Counted from the stretch's first letter, positions 24,851 to 37,700 are shown. The stretch is 64,000 bases of DNA from Archegozetes longisetosus (GCA_018873245.2 JAEMBT020000007.1:9927129-9991128), one strand, 5' to 3'. Notes: generated by a model from the sequence alone, not told the origin. Numbers and translations are program-made.

Positions 24851-27327
24851 TTAGTCGCTACTTTTAGCCACAAACAGTGTCAGGATCTGTTTGTTTGTCT
24901 TCTCATCATAATTGAGTACAAACCTTGATGGCACGGATCCCATAGTATTGTGACCATGAGTTGTTTTTTGATGAGTTGTGTAATGATAGTATGACTTTTC
25001 TGATACAATTGATCCATGGGTTCCGTTAATATTAGCTTTTTTCGATCTTTTGATGCTTTGTTTGTATTGATAGCAACTACTAAACTGTTTGTTTGTAATC
25101 AATGCGATGAATACCATAGCTATACCACTAATAATCACGTAAAGGCTTATATTTGGTTTTCTAGAGATTAATGAAGAGTTTCTTCATTAGGTCTTCCACC
25201 AATTGGATCCAGTGTTTGGTTGAGTTGAACTTATGAATATATTGTTCGCTATCCAATGTTTGAGTATTCACTTCTTTAGTTTTGAGGCGTACAATTTGAT
25301 AAATTCGTCAATGCTCTTGAATCCAAATTCTTTACAATACGTACCTTTTGTGAATTTGAAGCAGTCTGTGAACATGACATTTTTTCATAACGACACTTTT
25401 AAATGATGGACAACTATTATAAAAGGTCTTTAAGACTTAAGCAAAATTGAACCTGATGCAGACTATAAAACATATATGTAATCACTTAATAAATATGTAT
25501 ATAAATTGTAATATTCAACATAGGCAAGTCGTTTATTTTGAATTTTTTTTAACAAATTAAACATATGTAGTGTACTTTTTTGAATCATTTTTCCCGTATA
25601 CTTTACGATTGTTTGAACGATTAAGGATATAAGTTGAGTACTGTATAATTTTTTACCTAAAGTTTTTCAGTACTATTTAGTGGTAGGCTATCTTTGCAGA
25701 AGGTGGAAAAAAGTGCTATATATATACTAGTAAACAAGTGTTGTATTTTGCAGACTCTCCTAAAATTAGATCAATATTTAGCTATTTTCAATAAAAGATT
25801 CAATGGATTGAAGCCAAAAAAGAGATAAATATTTTTCTAATAAAGCTCGAACTTATTCTCTTCTGAAAATTCAATAAATAATTATTTATTCTTTTCAATA
25901 GACACATTCAGTGACGAAATAGGAGATATAGAGTATTCCCAATCCTTGAACAAACAGTATCTTTAGTAATAGTGGCACAGTTCAACTTTGATGGAAACTC
26001 TGGATGAAGCTTTGCAACATTCTTAGGATAGTTTTGGCTGTTCTCTCACTAGCATCTTATAAATCAAGTAATCATCACATTTTGATAAACACAAAGAAAA
26101 CATTTCCAATAATTAGTGTTAGAACCGTACCTTTGAAGGCACAGATACACGTTGAACGATCATCATAGAGAATCACATCGATATCCAACAGGAATTCTTG
26201 ACCGAAAAAACTTTTTGATGGTTGAGCCAGCTTATCATTAGTTCGTTAATTGGTCAATGTTACGAATAGGTCTTCTTTTAGTCATGAAATAGTTATCTAG
26301 TATAAAAATTGATATTCTATCTATGGGTCATGCTTATAACTGACTCTTGAGACTCAAAAAATCGATATTTGTGAGATCAGTGAAAGACATCTCTAAATTG
26401 AAGAACAAGTGTTTGTCCCAGTTAGAAACATATGATACTTTATATACTTTCAAAAAATTGCTCATTATTGTTATAGATGTTCAAAGAGTATTGTCCGTCA
26501 GAGTCAAATATAGTAGCCTTTTTGTGCAATTTTATTAATCTGTGAGTCAATTGCGTTAAACGATTGTGGACATTGAAACTGGGTCTAATTAAAGTCAACT
26601 GAATGTAATAATTCTTTTTCATCATGTGCTTCCTAACAGATAAAATTTTTCCAATAAAAACTTTATGAAATTTGGTAGGAATACATACTTTCGCGTAATA
26701 TGCATAATCATCGAAAAGAACATTTTTATTAAGTTTGCAACTATTTATGACTTGTTCAATGGTTTCATTGACATATTTAAGATAAACGTTTTCCTGGTCA
26801 GAATCGACAGTCTGTTGAATAATTGTACTTCACTTGTGTTATTGATTGCTTTGACAATACAAAACAGTGTTATGTTGTATGAGTACATCATCTTGTAATT
26901 TACAACATGAAGTCCAGTATATTATCTGGTCGAACCCACACTAAGGTTTCACTTATCGACACAAAATTCTTACCATTATATGGCTCATAATGGGCTTCTG
27001 TTGAAGCAGGCTTGATAAAAATCGATCCTTCAGATTTTGATGAATCGAATTTTTGATTTTCAGTAACGGATTTTGATTGTTCATCATCTTGTTCTGATTC
27101 TCCTTTTTCGAGTTCTTATGCTTTAAGTTAGTCTTTCCTTTTCTTTTGTTGCCTTTTCGCGACTTGGTGACTCAGTTTTCAGTGCTTATGGGTGTCTTTC
27201 TGGTACTGTGATTCGTATTGATGGCTGACTTTTCTATGTTTGTAACTGTTGTTTCGGTGTTGATTTCTATTAAGTTTGAGATTAGAACAAGTACTATAAG
27301 AGATATCGAGATTGTCTTTAAGTACAT
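24851..27327 (-). pseudogene. Frame-broken single-pass membrane protein remnant
   Basis: Pieces of a protein can be followed along the minus strand, but not as one open frame. At 27327 an ATG opens a signal-peptide-like head (MYLKTISISLIVLVLIS, then an S/T-rich stretch) that stops after 51 codons. Further pieces: FDSSKSEGSIFIKPAS (about 27050-27010), MMKKNYYIQLTLIRPSFNV (26625 down), SFFGQEFLLDIDVILYDD (about 26215-26160), DCFKFTKGTYCKEFGFKSID (about 25360-25300), and finally an open stretch to 24851 with a hydrophobic helix YVIISGIAMVFIALIT and a basic cytoplasmic-type tail. Order and topology suggest a type I membrane protein. No good splice sites bridge the breaks, so I read it as a pseudogene, or a fast-evolving gene with indels. 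No family recognised. Confidence 0.35.
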
Positions 27328-28948
27328 TGCAAATATTTATCAAAAAATAAACTGTTTGATCAATGTGGAAATAGCTTTATGGTAAATACCGTAATTACTT
27401 TTTTTGAAAGTTTAGTAAACGTCTGAAGTTTGGACATGGTTATTAAAGTAGGCCTTAGAACTAACACATTCATACATTGATTTGGATAAAGTTGGGTTCA
27501 AATTAAATTGTTTTCAAGTCTACAAAAGCAAATTAATTGCAAAATAAAAAGATAGATAATCCAATCAATGATAGGCTGACCTTTAGAGATGAGTAAATAC
27601 AGACCTTGATAGATATTAATAGACTTGTGATCGTTAAGTTGATCGCAAGACAAACACAACGTAAATAATTAAAATAGTAGCTTTATAAATAACTTTTACC
27701 GATTATCATCTTGTATGGAAGTTTGAACTTAAGAAAATGCTAATAAAAATCGAGTTTTATTTGTTGAGTTCAATTAAGTGTTTTATATTATTTGTTTGAT
27801 AGAGTAGTATTGAAGTGAACTTTAGTGAAGCTAATATACACTTATTTGTGACGCATTTTCTTCAGTTCAAATACTATTTCATGGGTTAAACTTTTATTTC
27901 ATTAAATGTTAATGAGAATGATTTCTTGTATTTATTATATAAGACACATGATTTTACTCATTTATATTGTATTTAATTTTATTGATCAACTTAATGATCA
28001 AAAGTTTATTAATCCTTATAAAGTTCTTTATTACTCATCCCTAAAGTTGAGCCCTAGATAAATTGGTTTTTCCATCTTTTTATTTTGCAGTTAATCTGTT
28101 CTACTATACTCCAAAGCAATTTGATTTCAATGTCAACTTTTTCCAAAGTAATATACATTTGTAAACAATCTTGTAGATACGCACACATAACTTTAACTCA
28201 AACTTGCAAAATATCTATGAGTGTGATCTTTGACAATACTTTTCAGCACATTCTAGTGCAAAAAATGGACTAATTTAGGACTTTTTTTTTATTGTGATGC
28301 TATTTCATATGCCATCACATTCCTATTAAAGATCTTGGCGAAGACTGAAGGCTATTTGATTTTGATATAACTTAGTCAATTGAAAACCGTTTTACTAAGT
28401 TTAAAGAGTTCGGGGTAAGTCAGTTTTACGTAGCCAAAGATAGCACAATCTAATTTTCATCAGACTTCAAATTTAATTGACATCAGATTTAATACTCAGC
28501 TATCAATCGAAGCCATGATTAATCGCATCCAACATGTTATAGGAACTGATTCCTGAAAATGTAGCGATTCGATTCTACAATTCCATATGTTTGAGTCTAA
28601 TCTGGTTGTTATTTGCAACAATTTTCCAATCAACCAAATGATTCTTTAATTTTACTTTAATTTACTTGTTGTTAAGACAAATTCATGTTTTCTCACCATA
28701 ACTTTTATGAATTCTTTAACCAGTTATATATGTGATGAATGTGAAATACTTTAATTTAGTTTTTGATTCATTTAAGACAATTAATGCAAATCAAGAATTT
28801 AATTTAACATATTATTTAATTATAATTAAATTATGTAAAGAGACCACATATTTTGTAAACTTATAATTGATTCCGTAAATCCTACATTCAATGTTAATAA
28901 AACTCTTGTGTTTTGAAAGTCAAACTTAAACTTATTCAATTTTTGAAA
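27328..28948. other. Intergenic, nothing recognised
   Basis: 1.6 kb of AT-rich sequence. Short open stretches (for example 28085-28273) lack any protein-like composition or splice context. No repeat or RNA gene identified. Confidence 0.45.
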
Positions 28949-29232
28949 ATGTCAATGAAATTTACTTCTTTTAACAATAATACTAGTAGTGATGGTACTA
29001 ATAACTATACAATACTGATCGACTTCGATGAACTTTTGTTGAACAAAAGTTTGTTAAGTTTACGAGACGAAGTTTTTACAGGTTGTGAAACGAAATACCA
29101 AATATGTTAAACATGTTTTTTTCTAAACTAAATATTTGTCCATTGCTTATCCTGTTTGAAAATATTTTTGCAGAACCAATAATATCTGAACGAACTTTAT
29201 TATTTGATGAAGCCTCGATATTATTCAAATAA
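28949..29232 (+). CDS. Small two-exon gene, 63 residues, unknown
   Basis: Candidate short gene. Exon 1 is 28949-29081 (ATG in the context AAAATGTCAATG), with a GTTGTG donor. After a 92 bp intron, a TTTTTGCAG acceptor opens exon 2 at 29174, which runs to TAA at 29232. The phases agree (192 bases, 63 residues). The protein is N/S/T-rich at the start, then reads YTILIDFDELLLN, LLSLRDEVFT, and across the junction EPIISERTLLFDEASILFK. An AATAAA overlaps the stop codon, which fits a short 3' end 218 bp before catalase. I do not recognise the family. The case rests on the phase-matched splice and the acidic, non-random second half. Confidence 0.4.
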
Positions 29233-29450
29233 TAAAAATCCTGGAAATCAATTTTTTCCTTAGTTTTTTAAAATTTAACATCAATCTTATGCCATATAAA
29301 TAGCGAGACTCGACAATCGATTCAAATCTATCTAGCCGATGCATTCGCTAGTATTGTGAACCAGAGCTAATAAAATAATCTGAATCAGAACTTTTATAGA
29401 ATTTTCTAATAACTAATTTGACTAAATAGTTATTTTGAAGAATTGGGAAA

Positions 29451-31950
29451 ATGGAACCAAATAATGTGAGTTATGATCCTAACACCGATCCAGCTGCCAA
29501 ACAACTGGAGGACTTCAAGAAAAGTCAAAATTATAAGAAGGTGATAAAATAACTGCTTTATTTAGTCTTATTTTATATAAATTCGACAAATTATCTTATG
29601 ATAAACTCGAAAATTTGTCAAATAGACAGAAAATATATCAACACTATTCGGTACTCCGATTGGTGATCGGACTAATATGACAACTGTGGGTCCGCGTGGA
29701 CCAGTTCTGCTTCAAGATGTAGTCTTTCTTGAGGATATGGCTCATTTCAATCGTGAGAGACCTCCAGAGAGAGTGGTTCACGCGAAAGGTGCTGGTGCTT
29801 TCGGTTACTTTGAGGTATGCAATAAGTTTTCAACTGGCTTAGTAAAAGTTGTTCACTATTATACGATCATAAGTGTGGTAGAGGTTCGATTGATTTCAGT
29901 AATAGATAATACGACTCATAGTAATTTAATGAATTAAAAACTTGTAATATATATCTAATTAAATAAAAATACGATAGATGCACCCTTCATAAGCAATTTA
30001 ACATTAGTTAGTAGTATGTTTCTCTAATCTCGAGTTGTTTTCTCGATAAATTTTAGTTTTTAAATAATAGTCGAGTCCTAGTCAGTTCTTCTATAACTTA
30101 AACAAAATTTTGCCTTCAGCAATCGACCAAATAATATGAATTCAATTAGGATTCATGAAAAATAAGTATAAAGTTAACGATATTTAGCTTCAAGCATTCG
30201 AAATTTAATGTTTTTAAAACAACATTAATTAAGAATCTGTAGATCTTTCACGGTAAAAATTTTTCAGGTGACAAGTACCAAGATAACAAAGTATTGCAGA
30301 GCAGCTCTCTTCAATACCGTCGGGAAGAGGACACCAGTGGCAGCTCGATTCTCTACAGTTATTCGCGAAATGGGTTCCGCCGATACTGTTCGTGATCCGA
30401 GAGGTTTCGCGATTAAGTTCTATACAGAAGAAGGCAACTGGGATTTAGTTGGAAACAATACGCCGGTATTTTTTGTGAGGGATTCATTTCAGTTCATATC
30501 TTTTATTCATTCCCAAAAACGTAACACTCAAACACATCTACTTGACTACAATGCCCGTTGGGATTTCTATTCTTTGAGACCCGAAACCTTATATCAGTTA
30601 ACTTTCATGTTTGATGATCGGGGAATACCTGACGGTCACAGACATATGGATGGTTGGGGTTCTAGTACTTATAAATTGGTTAATTCAAATAATCAACCGG
30701 TTTATAATAAGTTTTATTGGAAAACTAATCAGGGCGTCAAAAACTTGGACGTTGACACAGCTAATAGACTCGCCGGTTAGACTTCAAATATTATATTTAT
30801 TTTCGATTTTGATCGGCTTCTCAATTGCTTTCCTAATCTTTTTTTCTGGGACATTAGTGACAGATCCAGATTATGGTATCCATGATTTGTTTGATGCAAT
30901 TGCTCGTAAAGATTATCCTTCGTGGACATTATATATTCAAGTAATGACTTATGAACAGGCAGCCAAATGGGAGTACAATCCGTTTGATATAACAAAAGTT
31001 AGTTAAACTACAACCTTATCTCAACAGTTAAATTTCTATTAATCTTCATATTTTTCTGTCTTATTGAGTCGAAAATGTAAAAGATTTTGCTGAAAAATCT
31101 ATTCTTAGTCTATTTGAAATGATAATCATTGTGTCTTGTAGTCAATTAGAAATTTCAAACTTGATTATGTGTTTAGATTTGGCCCGAAGATCAATTTCCA
31201 TTAATAGAAGTGGGACGTATGACTTTGGACAGAAATCCGACCAACTATTTCGCAGAAGTGGAACAGTTAGCTTTCTGTCCGTCTAACAGAGTTCCAGGTG
31301 TCGAGTTCTCACCTGATAAGATGCTTCAAGGAAGACTATTTGCATATCAGGACACTGCCAGACATCGGTCAGAATATATAATTTAACTAAATTATGAAAG
31401 ATTAAAATAAGAAATAAAGCAGTTCTTAATCTGTTGTTCATCATATAAATTAATCACTTATTCACAAAACAGATTATGGATATTTCGGAGTTAATTTAAA
31501 TTTAAACTTAATTTTTTCTCTAGTATTGGACCTAATTTTCATTTGGTTCCTGTCAACCGATCAATAGCTCCATTGGTTTATCCGACACAACGCGATGGCC
31601 CAATGATGGTTGATTCAAATCAAGGAAATTCTCCCAATTATTTTCCGAATTCTTTTCTCAATGCAAAAACTGATCCGAAACGATACAATGAGGTGCGAAC
31701 TCACGTTAACACCACTGATGTCGATAGATTTGAGTCTAAAGATGAAGATAATTACACACAAGTTCGCGAATTTTATCTAAGTTTCTCTGATGATCGGCGC
31801 CAAAGACTGTTCACTAATATTGCGAGTGAATTGCATAATGCTTATGATTTTATTCAAGAGAGAGCTATCGCTAACTTCGATCTAGTTCATCCTTCTTATG
31901 GTGAAGGTGTTCGTCGAGCTATTCAAGAGGCAAACAGTTCTAAGCGTTAG
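29451..31950 (+). CDS. CAT: Catalase
   Basis: Haem enzyme that converts hydrogen peroxide to water and oxygen, normally peroxisomal. Six exons: 29451-29540, 29626-29814, 30268-30775, 30864-30997, 31177-31367 and 31524-31950, totalling 1539 bases (512 residues; human 527). The active-site signature [17 protein letters not shown] contains the distal His (about H82). The distal Asn is in LVGNNTP (about N156), and the proximal Tyr is in RLFAYQDTA. Other landmarks: [29 protein letters not shown] and [10 protein letters not shown]. Oddities: the residue after RLFAYQDT is Ala where relatives have His/Gln/Glu; the usual PVNCPY region is replaced by PVNRSIAP; and the C-terminus is NSSKR, not a standard PTS1 tripeptide. 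It looks active but divergent. Confidence 0.96.
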
Positions 31951-33396
31951 AATTTGACTTTGATATTTTCATAGATTTAGAGAATATTTTTGGTGTCGGG
32001 TTTGTTATGCTCTAATTCTTAGCAGTTAGTTTCCAATTTTTCTAATCAAATATCAAATCAATTTTATAATAATTGTATTGATGTCGTATTCTTAAGTAGG
32101 TCTGATTCGAAGATCGATATCGATTAATGATAAGACGAATGACTGGGTTAAACTCCAATTAAGAATTGGGACAATTAGAATAAGTAGCTTATGTCTATCT
32201 AAGCATTTGTGCTCAACATTCGTCTTATGATTAGTATATGTTTGAAAGACTTATCTATCTAGCTATTTCAAATACCAAGTCATTCGTTTAGTTCAAGCCT
32301 ACCGATGTCTAAATATTTGAAATAAATTTATAAATTATCTTTAGTTTTACTCAAATCTAACTTAAATAAATATAAAAAGTAGTTTTCTCAAAGATTTGAT
32401 TTGATTTGATTCAAACATAGCTGAAAGAATTTTTAGAAATATAAACATAAAATTCAAAATAAAATTTAGAATATAGTGAGCTGCCTCATCATCTGATTCT
32501 TTTCGTTCTTCTATTGCCACGGGACTTGCTTTTCCACATTTTTCTGGTTTCTTCACTAATATTCTTCCTCCAGATCTGGTTGTTTTATATTTCTTTCCTG
32601 TTCGTGCTTCCTCTACATTTCAGTCCTTATCCTGTTTGATCGATATTCTTCGCAACCTGGTGCTTTCTTTCTTGCGCTTCTTGGTTGTAAGATGCCTCAG
32701 CTAGACTTCGTTGTTATTTCTTCTGTTTGATCTATGGACTCCATTGGAATTGATTAAGATTTAGGGTTAGAAGGATTTTAACGACTATTCTTTTGAAGAA
32801 CTAAACTGATTTGATTTCTGATCAATGGAGCTATAGATATAAAACAACAGTAGATAGCGGTCATATGCATTCATGTAATCAATTGTTTTTTAATTGAAAT
32901 TAATCCACTTATGCAAACTGACTGTAATCTGAAGTTACAAGTGAAGTGCGTCAGTTTATCAGTTGAAAACTTAAACACAATAGATGATTAAATAATTGAG
33001 ATTTTCAAATGATTTTATGTGATTGCTTTGAGTCATGCGTATGATCTGTTTAGGGCTTCTAAATTTTTCTAACAATCAGTACTTCTAGTATAATCGACAC
33101 TTTTAATAAACAATCACAACAAATCGTTTGCGTTGATTTTCATGTTTATTTACTTAATTAAAGTAAATGTGTATATGAGAAGAAACAAAACTACTAATCA
33201 GTAGAATACTAATTCTATTGATGCAGCTGTTTGCTGATTACAGGTCTTTTCAACAATATATTCACGTTCAATAAAAATGGCTCAGTTTGATGGAGTAACA
33301 CATCACAACACAACACAAGTTTGATTGATACATTAAAGACCGGTTAGACAAAGCTTGAGCTTCAGTTAAGGATGTGTAATCATTAATACATCACGT
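31951..33396. other. Intergenic region downstream of catalase
   Basis: AT-rich. It contains a short interrupted inverted repeat at about 32123-32143 and 32216-32235 (core AAGACGAATG), and the weak minus-strand coding trace listed separately at 32362-32744. Nothing else is supported. Confidence 0.45.
32362..32744 (-). pseudogene. Possible basic-protein gene remnant
   Basis: Minus-strand ATG at 32744 gives MESIDQTEEITTKSS, then a stop. Downstream fragments in shifted frames are strongly basic and protein-like (TRSGGRILVKKPEKCGKAS, then IEERKESDDEAAHY). No convincing splice sites join them. The composition contrasts with the surrounding AT-rich DNA, so decayed coding sequence is plausible. Family unknown. 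Confidence 0.25.
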
Positions 33397-34607
33397 TAAG
33401 GGTCTGCAACGGGTTGGATTTTAGTGAAAAACGACGGTTTGGGTGGGTTCGGACTCAAGAAAAAATTTCAAAAACGAGTTAGACGAGTCGAAAATTTTAT
33501 TTCATTGGGCTAGGTGGGTTCGGGTCGGAGAAAAAATTCACGATTGTGTCAGGTTTCTCATGAAAATTCTTATTAAAGTCTACTAAAGATTAAGCTTTAA
33601 ATAACTGATGCAATATACAGGGTGGGCATTTTAAAACCGAACCCATTAGAACACCAAAACGTTTTTACTCATACTTTTAAAGAAAATTTTTATCAGAAAA
33701 ATTCTATATCAGCAAAGATCTAATTTGAACTTTTATTAAACATAAATCTAATATAAGAATTGATAAAAACAAAAATGGTGTTTACTATAGTTGAATGTAC
33801 CGTGTGGTCACTATCAGCGCTTTAGCTAAATAAGCGCTACCTAAAGAAGTGGTTTTAAAAGCTTGACCAAATCACCCTGAATCTTCACAGAAATATAAGC
33901 AAAACCGATATAAACATGATTTCATTATCATTATCTTTGGACATGGATCAGTTGATGGTGATAATGAAATCATGTTTACATTAATTGTCCTCAAATATTG
34001 GGTGATTTGAAAATAAATATTGAAAATGAATTAAAAAATAACTACCGAGAGTTTGATCAATGTTTCTAAAGTATGATTCAAAGAGTTAGGCTCTGCTTGG
34101 AGAATAACGGCGCGCTTCCATCATTTACTATAAATTCAAATAACATGTACTTTTAAAACCCTTTTGTAATTTTGTTGATAAACTGATAAAAAGTACATTT
34201 TGAGTTAATGCCTTTTTACTTAAGTATGAAGTAGTTAACCTGTTTTTGATAGAAATCATAAAAAAGCTTTATCTCTGGTGATTAGTTCAGTTTTAAAATG
34301 TCCACCATCTATTTATGATACAGTCTATATCCTTTAAATCTCACCGATACTGTTATTATTGTATTCTCACGAAGAAAATCTAATTGGTTTGCATCTGACT
34401 AAACGCTTTGGTTTAATTAATAGATGATTCAAAATATGGTAATATAGTATATATTTTTTAATAGTCGAGCTGGGCGTGTTCGGTCTAAACAATTTTAAGT
34501 ACTGGTGGATTCGGAACGGTTGATATTAGCTACTAACGGGTTGGGCGGCTTCAAGTTAGCTCGACAATCCAACGAACCCATCAATTTCTCAAACTTGCAG
34601 ACCACTA
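33397..34607. mobile_element. hAT-like non-autonomous element
   Basis: The ends carry the same GGTCTGCAA terminus in inverted orientation: left at 33397-33409 (TAAGGGTCTGCAA), right at 34595-34607 (reverse complement TAGTGGTCTGCAA). Both subterminal zones are rich in GGGTTCGG/GGGTTGG-type motifs, typical of hAT elements. The flanking 8-mers (CATCACGT and CATAAACT) agree at only 5 of 8 sites, so the duplication is degraded. No transposase is present. A second TIR element is nested inside. The inverted repeat around HLK1/HLK2 begins inside this element at 34429, and its right end recurs at 40516-40694. Confidence 0.6.
33618..34309. mobile_element. Tc1/mariner-like non-autonomous element
   Basis: Inverted termini of about 24 bp at 33618-33641 and 34286-34309 share GGTGG, then CATTTTAAAAC, then GAAC. 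Each is flanked by TA, as Tc1/mariner insertions are. Inside, 33916-33939 and 33953-33978 form a strong hairpin around ATGATTTCATTATCA. No transposase reading frame. It is inserted in the hAT-like element 33397-34607. Confidence 0.6.
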
Positions 34608-37421
34608 CATAAACTTATACAAAAATACTAGTGTGAGTTGGCAATTAATATTAAAGTCATATTTATATTGTCCATAAAATATATTAATCAGTCTTTATAT
34701 GAGGTAATTGTCTATCTGTCAACAATCAAACTGCTCTAAATCTGGAAGAAGTGAACAAATGAATGGTGGAAATTGTCTTTTAATGTAAATTAGCTGTACT
34801 CATTGATGACGACATTAGTCAAGCAAACCGAAACCGAAAGCAAATCAAGAACTGGGGGGACGGGGGGTTAACTGGAAAACTTGGGGCGTACTGTTAGTAA
34901 ATCTGCGCTGCAAAGGTACAGATAAACAAATGTATATATTATGTAAGGATATAATACATAACATCCAGTAAAATTCAATATGGGTACTGGATTTCAAATA
35001 ATAAAATAATAACTCATTTATTAAATTAAAGTAATAATCAACTTATTTTAAAAGGAAAATCGAATTGAAAAAAATAATGAATATGTGATTAATAATAACA
35101 GAAGACTTGATTAATAAAATTGGGTGATTTGGTGCATTAGTTCATTTTTGTTGATCGATTGTAATCGTTTTTCAAATCTGAAACTTTTAAATAACTGATA
35201 TGATAGTTTGGAGTAAGAATAAGTTGTAGAACTTATTTTTAGACTGAAAAGTCTTTAAAATATATTCACATTCTTCAAAGTTTTTATGAAGATTGATTCG
35301 TTCAGTTTGACTTTAGCTTTCTTATAAAACTTACAGTCATTTTCAACAAAATCCAAAACAGAGTCATATTTTCCAATATCCTGCTTCCACGAATTAATTG
35401 TATCACTTTCTGATCTGGTGAGTCGAAGTCCACAATATCTTTTTCTATCTTGTTGAATGCGAATTCGACTGAAAACATGTTGTAACCAAACAATATTTGT
35501 TTTGGGACAAAATCGATTCCATTGACCTCCAATTATTTCATTCATTTTTTGATAACACATTTCAAGTTCATTGTCCTCACACTCTCCTGCGTCTGGTGCA
35601 TACAAACGGGTTAAGTCATTAAAAACGACCTGATTGTTGAGTTCGGTTCTTGAAAATGTATTATCAATTAAAGTCACTTTAATTCCATTCAGTTTGATCT
35701 TAAAACTGTTCCCCTTCAAACGATAATGTCCATATTTGTCGTTCGTTTTGTCAATCAGAACGTTGTTTTGGTGGAGATCTCTGTGCTCGAATTTCAGTTG
35801 TTCTTCTGCAACAGCTATTGAGGCAACGATTTGACTCATTACACTCAGTCCTACTTTAGGTGTCAATACATCTGAATTGCAGAGTGGTTTACCACCGAAC
35901 GTTTGTTTAGATATTATATATTCATTTCGCTTTGTGGTCACGTTCTTGTCGTGATGATAAATGTAGTAATTATCTAAAACATTCGCGAAATTCGAACAAT
36001 AGTTCAATGAATTGGGATCTGAGTTCAATTGACTGAGTCTTTGGCTGTTTATCAGATCAGACAATGCAAAGTCTGAGGTCTGATGATTTCGAATAACAGA
36101 TCCATCATTCGAACGACTACCAACTATTGATTCTTTGAGAATAACATCGTTGTGGTTGATGTCTTTGGCTATGAATACCTGACCATACGATCCTCTAGCT
36201 AAGAACTTGATTCCACTGATGTTTCTGTTGAAGAATATAAAAATAATTTCATTATTTGAATCAAAATCAATGACTTGTATATGAATTTCTTGAATAGTAC
36301 TTACTTATCATTAGTGATATGTTCGACCGAGATCAATTGTGTCTGATTGCAAACTTCCAATAAACTGATGTCCAAAGAATCGAATTTAATATCAAATTTC
36401 TGATTAGTACTGGATGTTGTGTATTGTATAACATTCGTTTCAGATGAAGACAAGTCAGTTTCTTGTTCTGTTTGTGATACTGGAACTTGATTGATTTTAC
36501 TCTTCTCCAATGATGTTTGGTTTGACGGAAGTTTGTGTTCGGATCGAATGGTTCCGTTGTTATCATTCACGATATGTTCTTTGTTTGATTTGTGGTTAGT
36601 CTCTGAAGAAGACATATCGGGCTTTTGCTCTGTCTCAGATACTGGAATCTGATCAACTTTGCTCATCTCCAGTTGCGTTTCTTTTGATGGAAGTTCGTGT
36701 TTAGACCCAACGGTTCTGTTGTCATCATTGGGTTTAGAGGACGCTGTATTCGTTTGTCTTTCGCTTGATCTGTGATTTGTCTTTGAAGAAGACATATCGG
36801 ACTTTGCTCTGTTTCTGATGCCATAGTCTGATCGACTTTGTTCATTTCCAATGGTTTATGTTTTGATGGAAGATCGTCTCCTGGTCTGTGGTCAATCTTT
36901 GAAGAAGACAAATCGTGTCTTTGTTCTGTTTTTGATACTGGTTTCTGATTGACATTATTCATCTCTGATGATGTTGCTCTTGATGGAATTTTGTGTTTGG
37001 GTACGTTGACTCTGTTGTCGTCAATCAATTCAGACGATGTTTTGTCTCTAATGTGTTGATTTCGAGATTTGGAAACCTTTTGAATATGGATTCCCATATC
37101 TTTTTCATTGATGGCATTGTTTCTGGTATTGCAAGTGATAATTGATACGTAGCTTGATTCAATTGATGGAATTATCAATAAAATGTCTAGAAAGTGCTAA
37201 GAAGAAATCTTATGAGTGTGCGATAACTTGTTTGATAACTTTGGCAATGATTTATTTCAATTGTTGCTTAACTGAAATCGTTTTAAATTTTGAATAATTA
37301 GGTCAACGTATTCTACGATAGCTTAATCATTGTTAGGACGAGCGTGTTGTGCTTTAGATTGTTGGATCTCATAATGAGATTAGTATGAATTTAAAATTAT
37401 TATAGGATTACGTTAATTAAG
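34429..37421. repeat. Left arm of 6.3 kb inverted repeat
   Basis: Near-identical in reverse complement to 37701-40694. The arms match through HLK1/HLK2, their upstream and downstream DNA, G-run tract 34855-34868, and the right end of the hAT-like element. I saw only isolated substitutions (for example 34447) and single-base homopolymer length differences. The outer breakpoint is internal to the hAT-like element. Confidence 0.92.
35255..37117 (-). CDS. Haspin-like kinase HLK1, exon 1 frameshifted
   Basis: Exon 1 is 37117-36305 (start MPSMKK, as in its paralogues); exon 2 is 36224-35255. Exon 2 is open and encodes the haspin-type kinase domain: glycine loop ARGSYGQVF, catalytic loop KFEHRDLHQNNVLI, DNT in place of haspin's DYT in LIDNTFSRTE, then LYAPDAGECED and NIVWLQHVFSR. 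Exon 1 has lost one base in each of two A runs relative to the mirror copy (about 37078-37081 and 36801-36804), so the S/T-rich linker is out of frame as written. Haspin phosphorylates histone H3 Thr3 at mitotic centromeres; whether this family keeps that substrate is unknown. The losses may be consensus errors. Confidence 0.85.
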
Positions 37422-37700
37422 AGTTTTGAAGTGATCTAAGAGTGGAATTCCGCAGCTCGAGTATAACAATAAATATAACTCCGTTCTAAATTCAAAATAA
37501 ATTTTTTAATTTCGTGCAAAAATGAATTTATCACAACAATACTTAAACTATTGTAGAATCCGTTGACCTAGTTTTTAAAATACTATTTTCAACTTGATAA
37601 GAGTTTAAAATTAAACGGTGTGTATTGTTGTGTTCGTGCTGTGGAATTCCATTTTAAGACAACTGCAGAACGTTAGATATTTTGGTACTTCTTCATATTT
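37422..37700. repeat. Spacer at the axis of HLK1/HLK2 repeat
   Basis: 279 bp of non-mirrored DNA between the two arms. Almost all of it is the foldback MITE at 37442-37652. Confidence 0.85.
37442..37652. mobile_element. Axis MITE, copy M1
   Basis: Imperfect inverted ends: the left begins GTGGAATTCCGCAGC and the right ends as the reverse complement of TGGAATTCCACAGCACGA. Both lead into ACAACAATA- and CCGTT-bearing subterminal DNA. No coding capacity. Relatives lie at 44901-45130, 52837-53083 and 58253-58499, so this is a repeat family. It occupies the exact centre between HLK1 and HLK2. Confidence 0.7.

Noticed and set aside
26347..26898. Plus-strand open frames in the region 26347-26898
   Set aside because: AT-rich hydrophobic chance frames; the minus strand gives more protein-like fragments over the same span.
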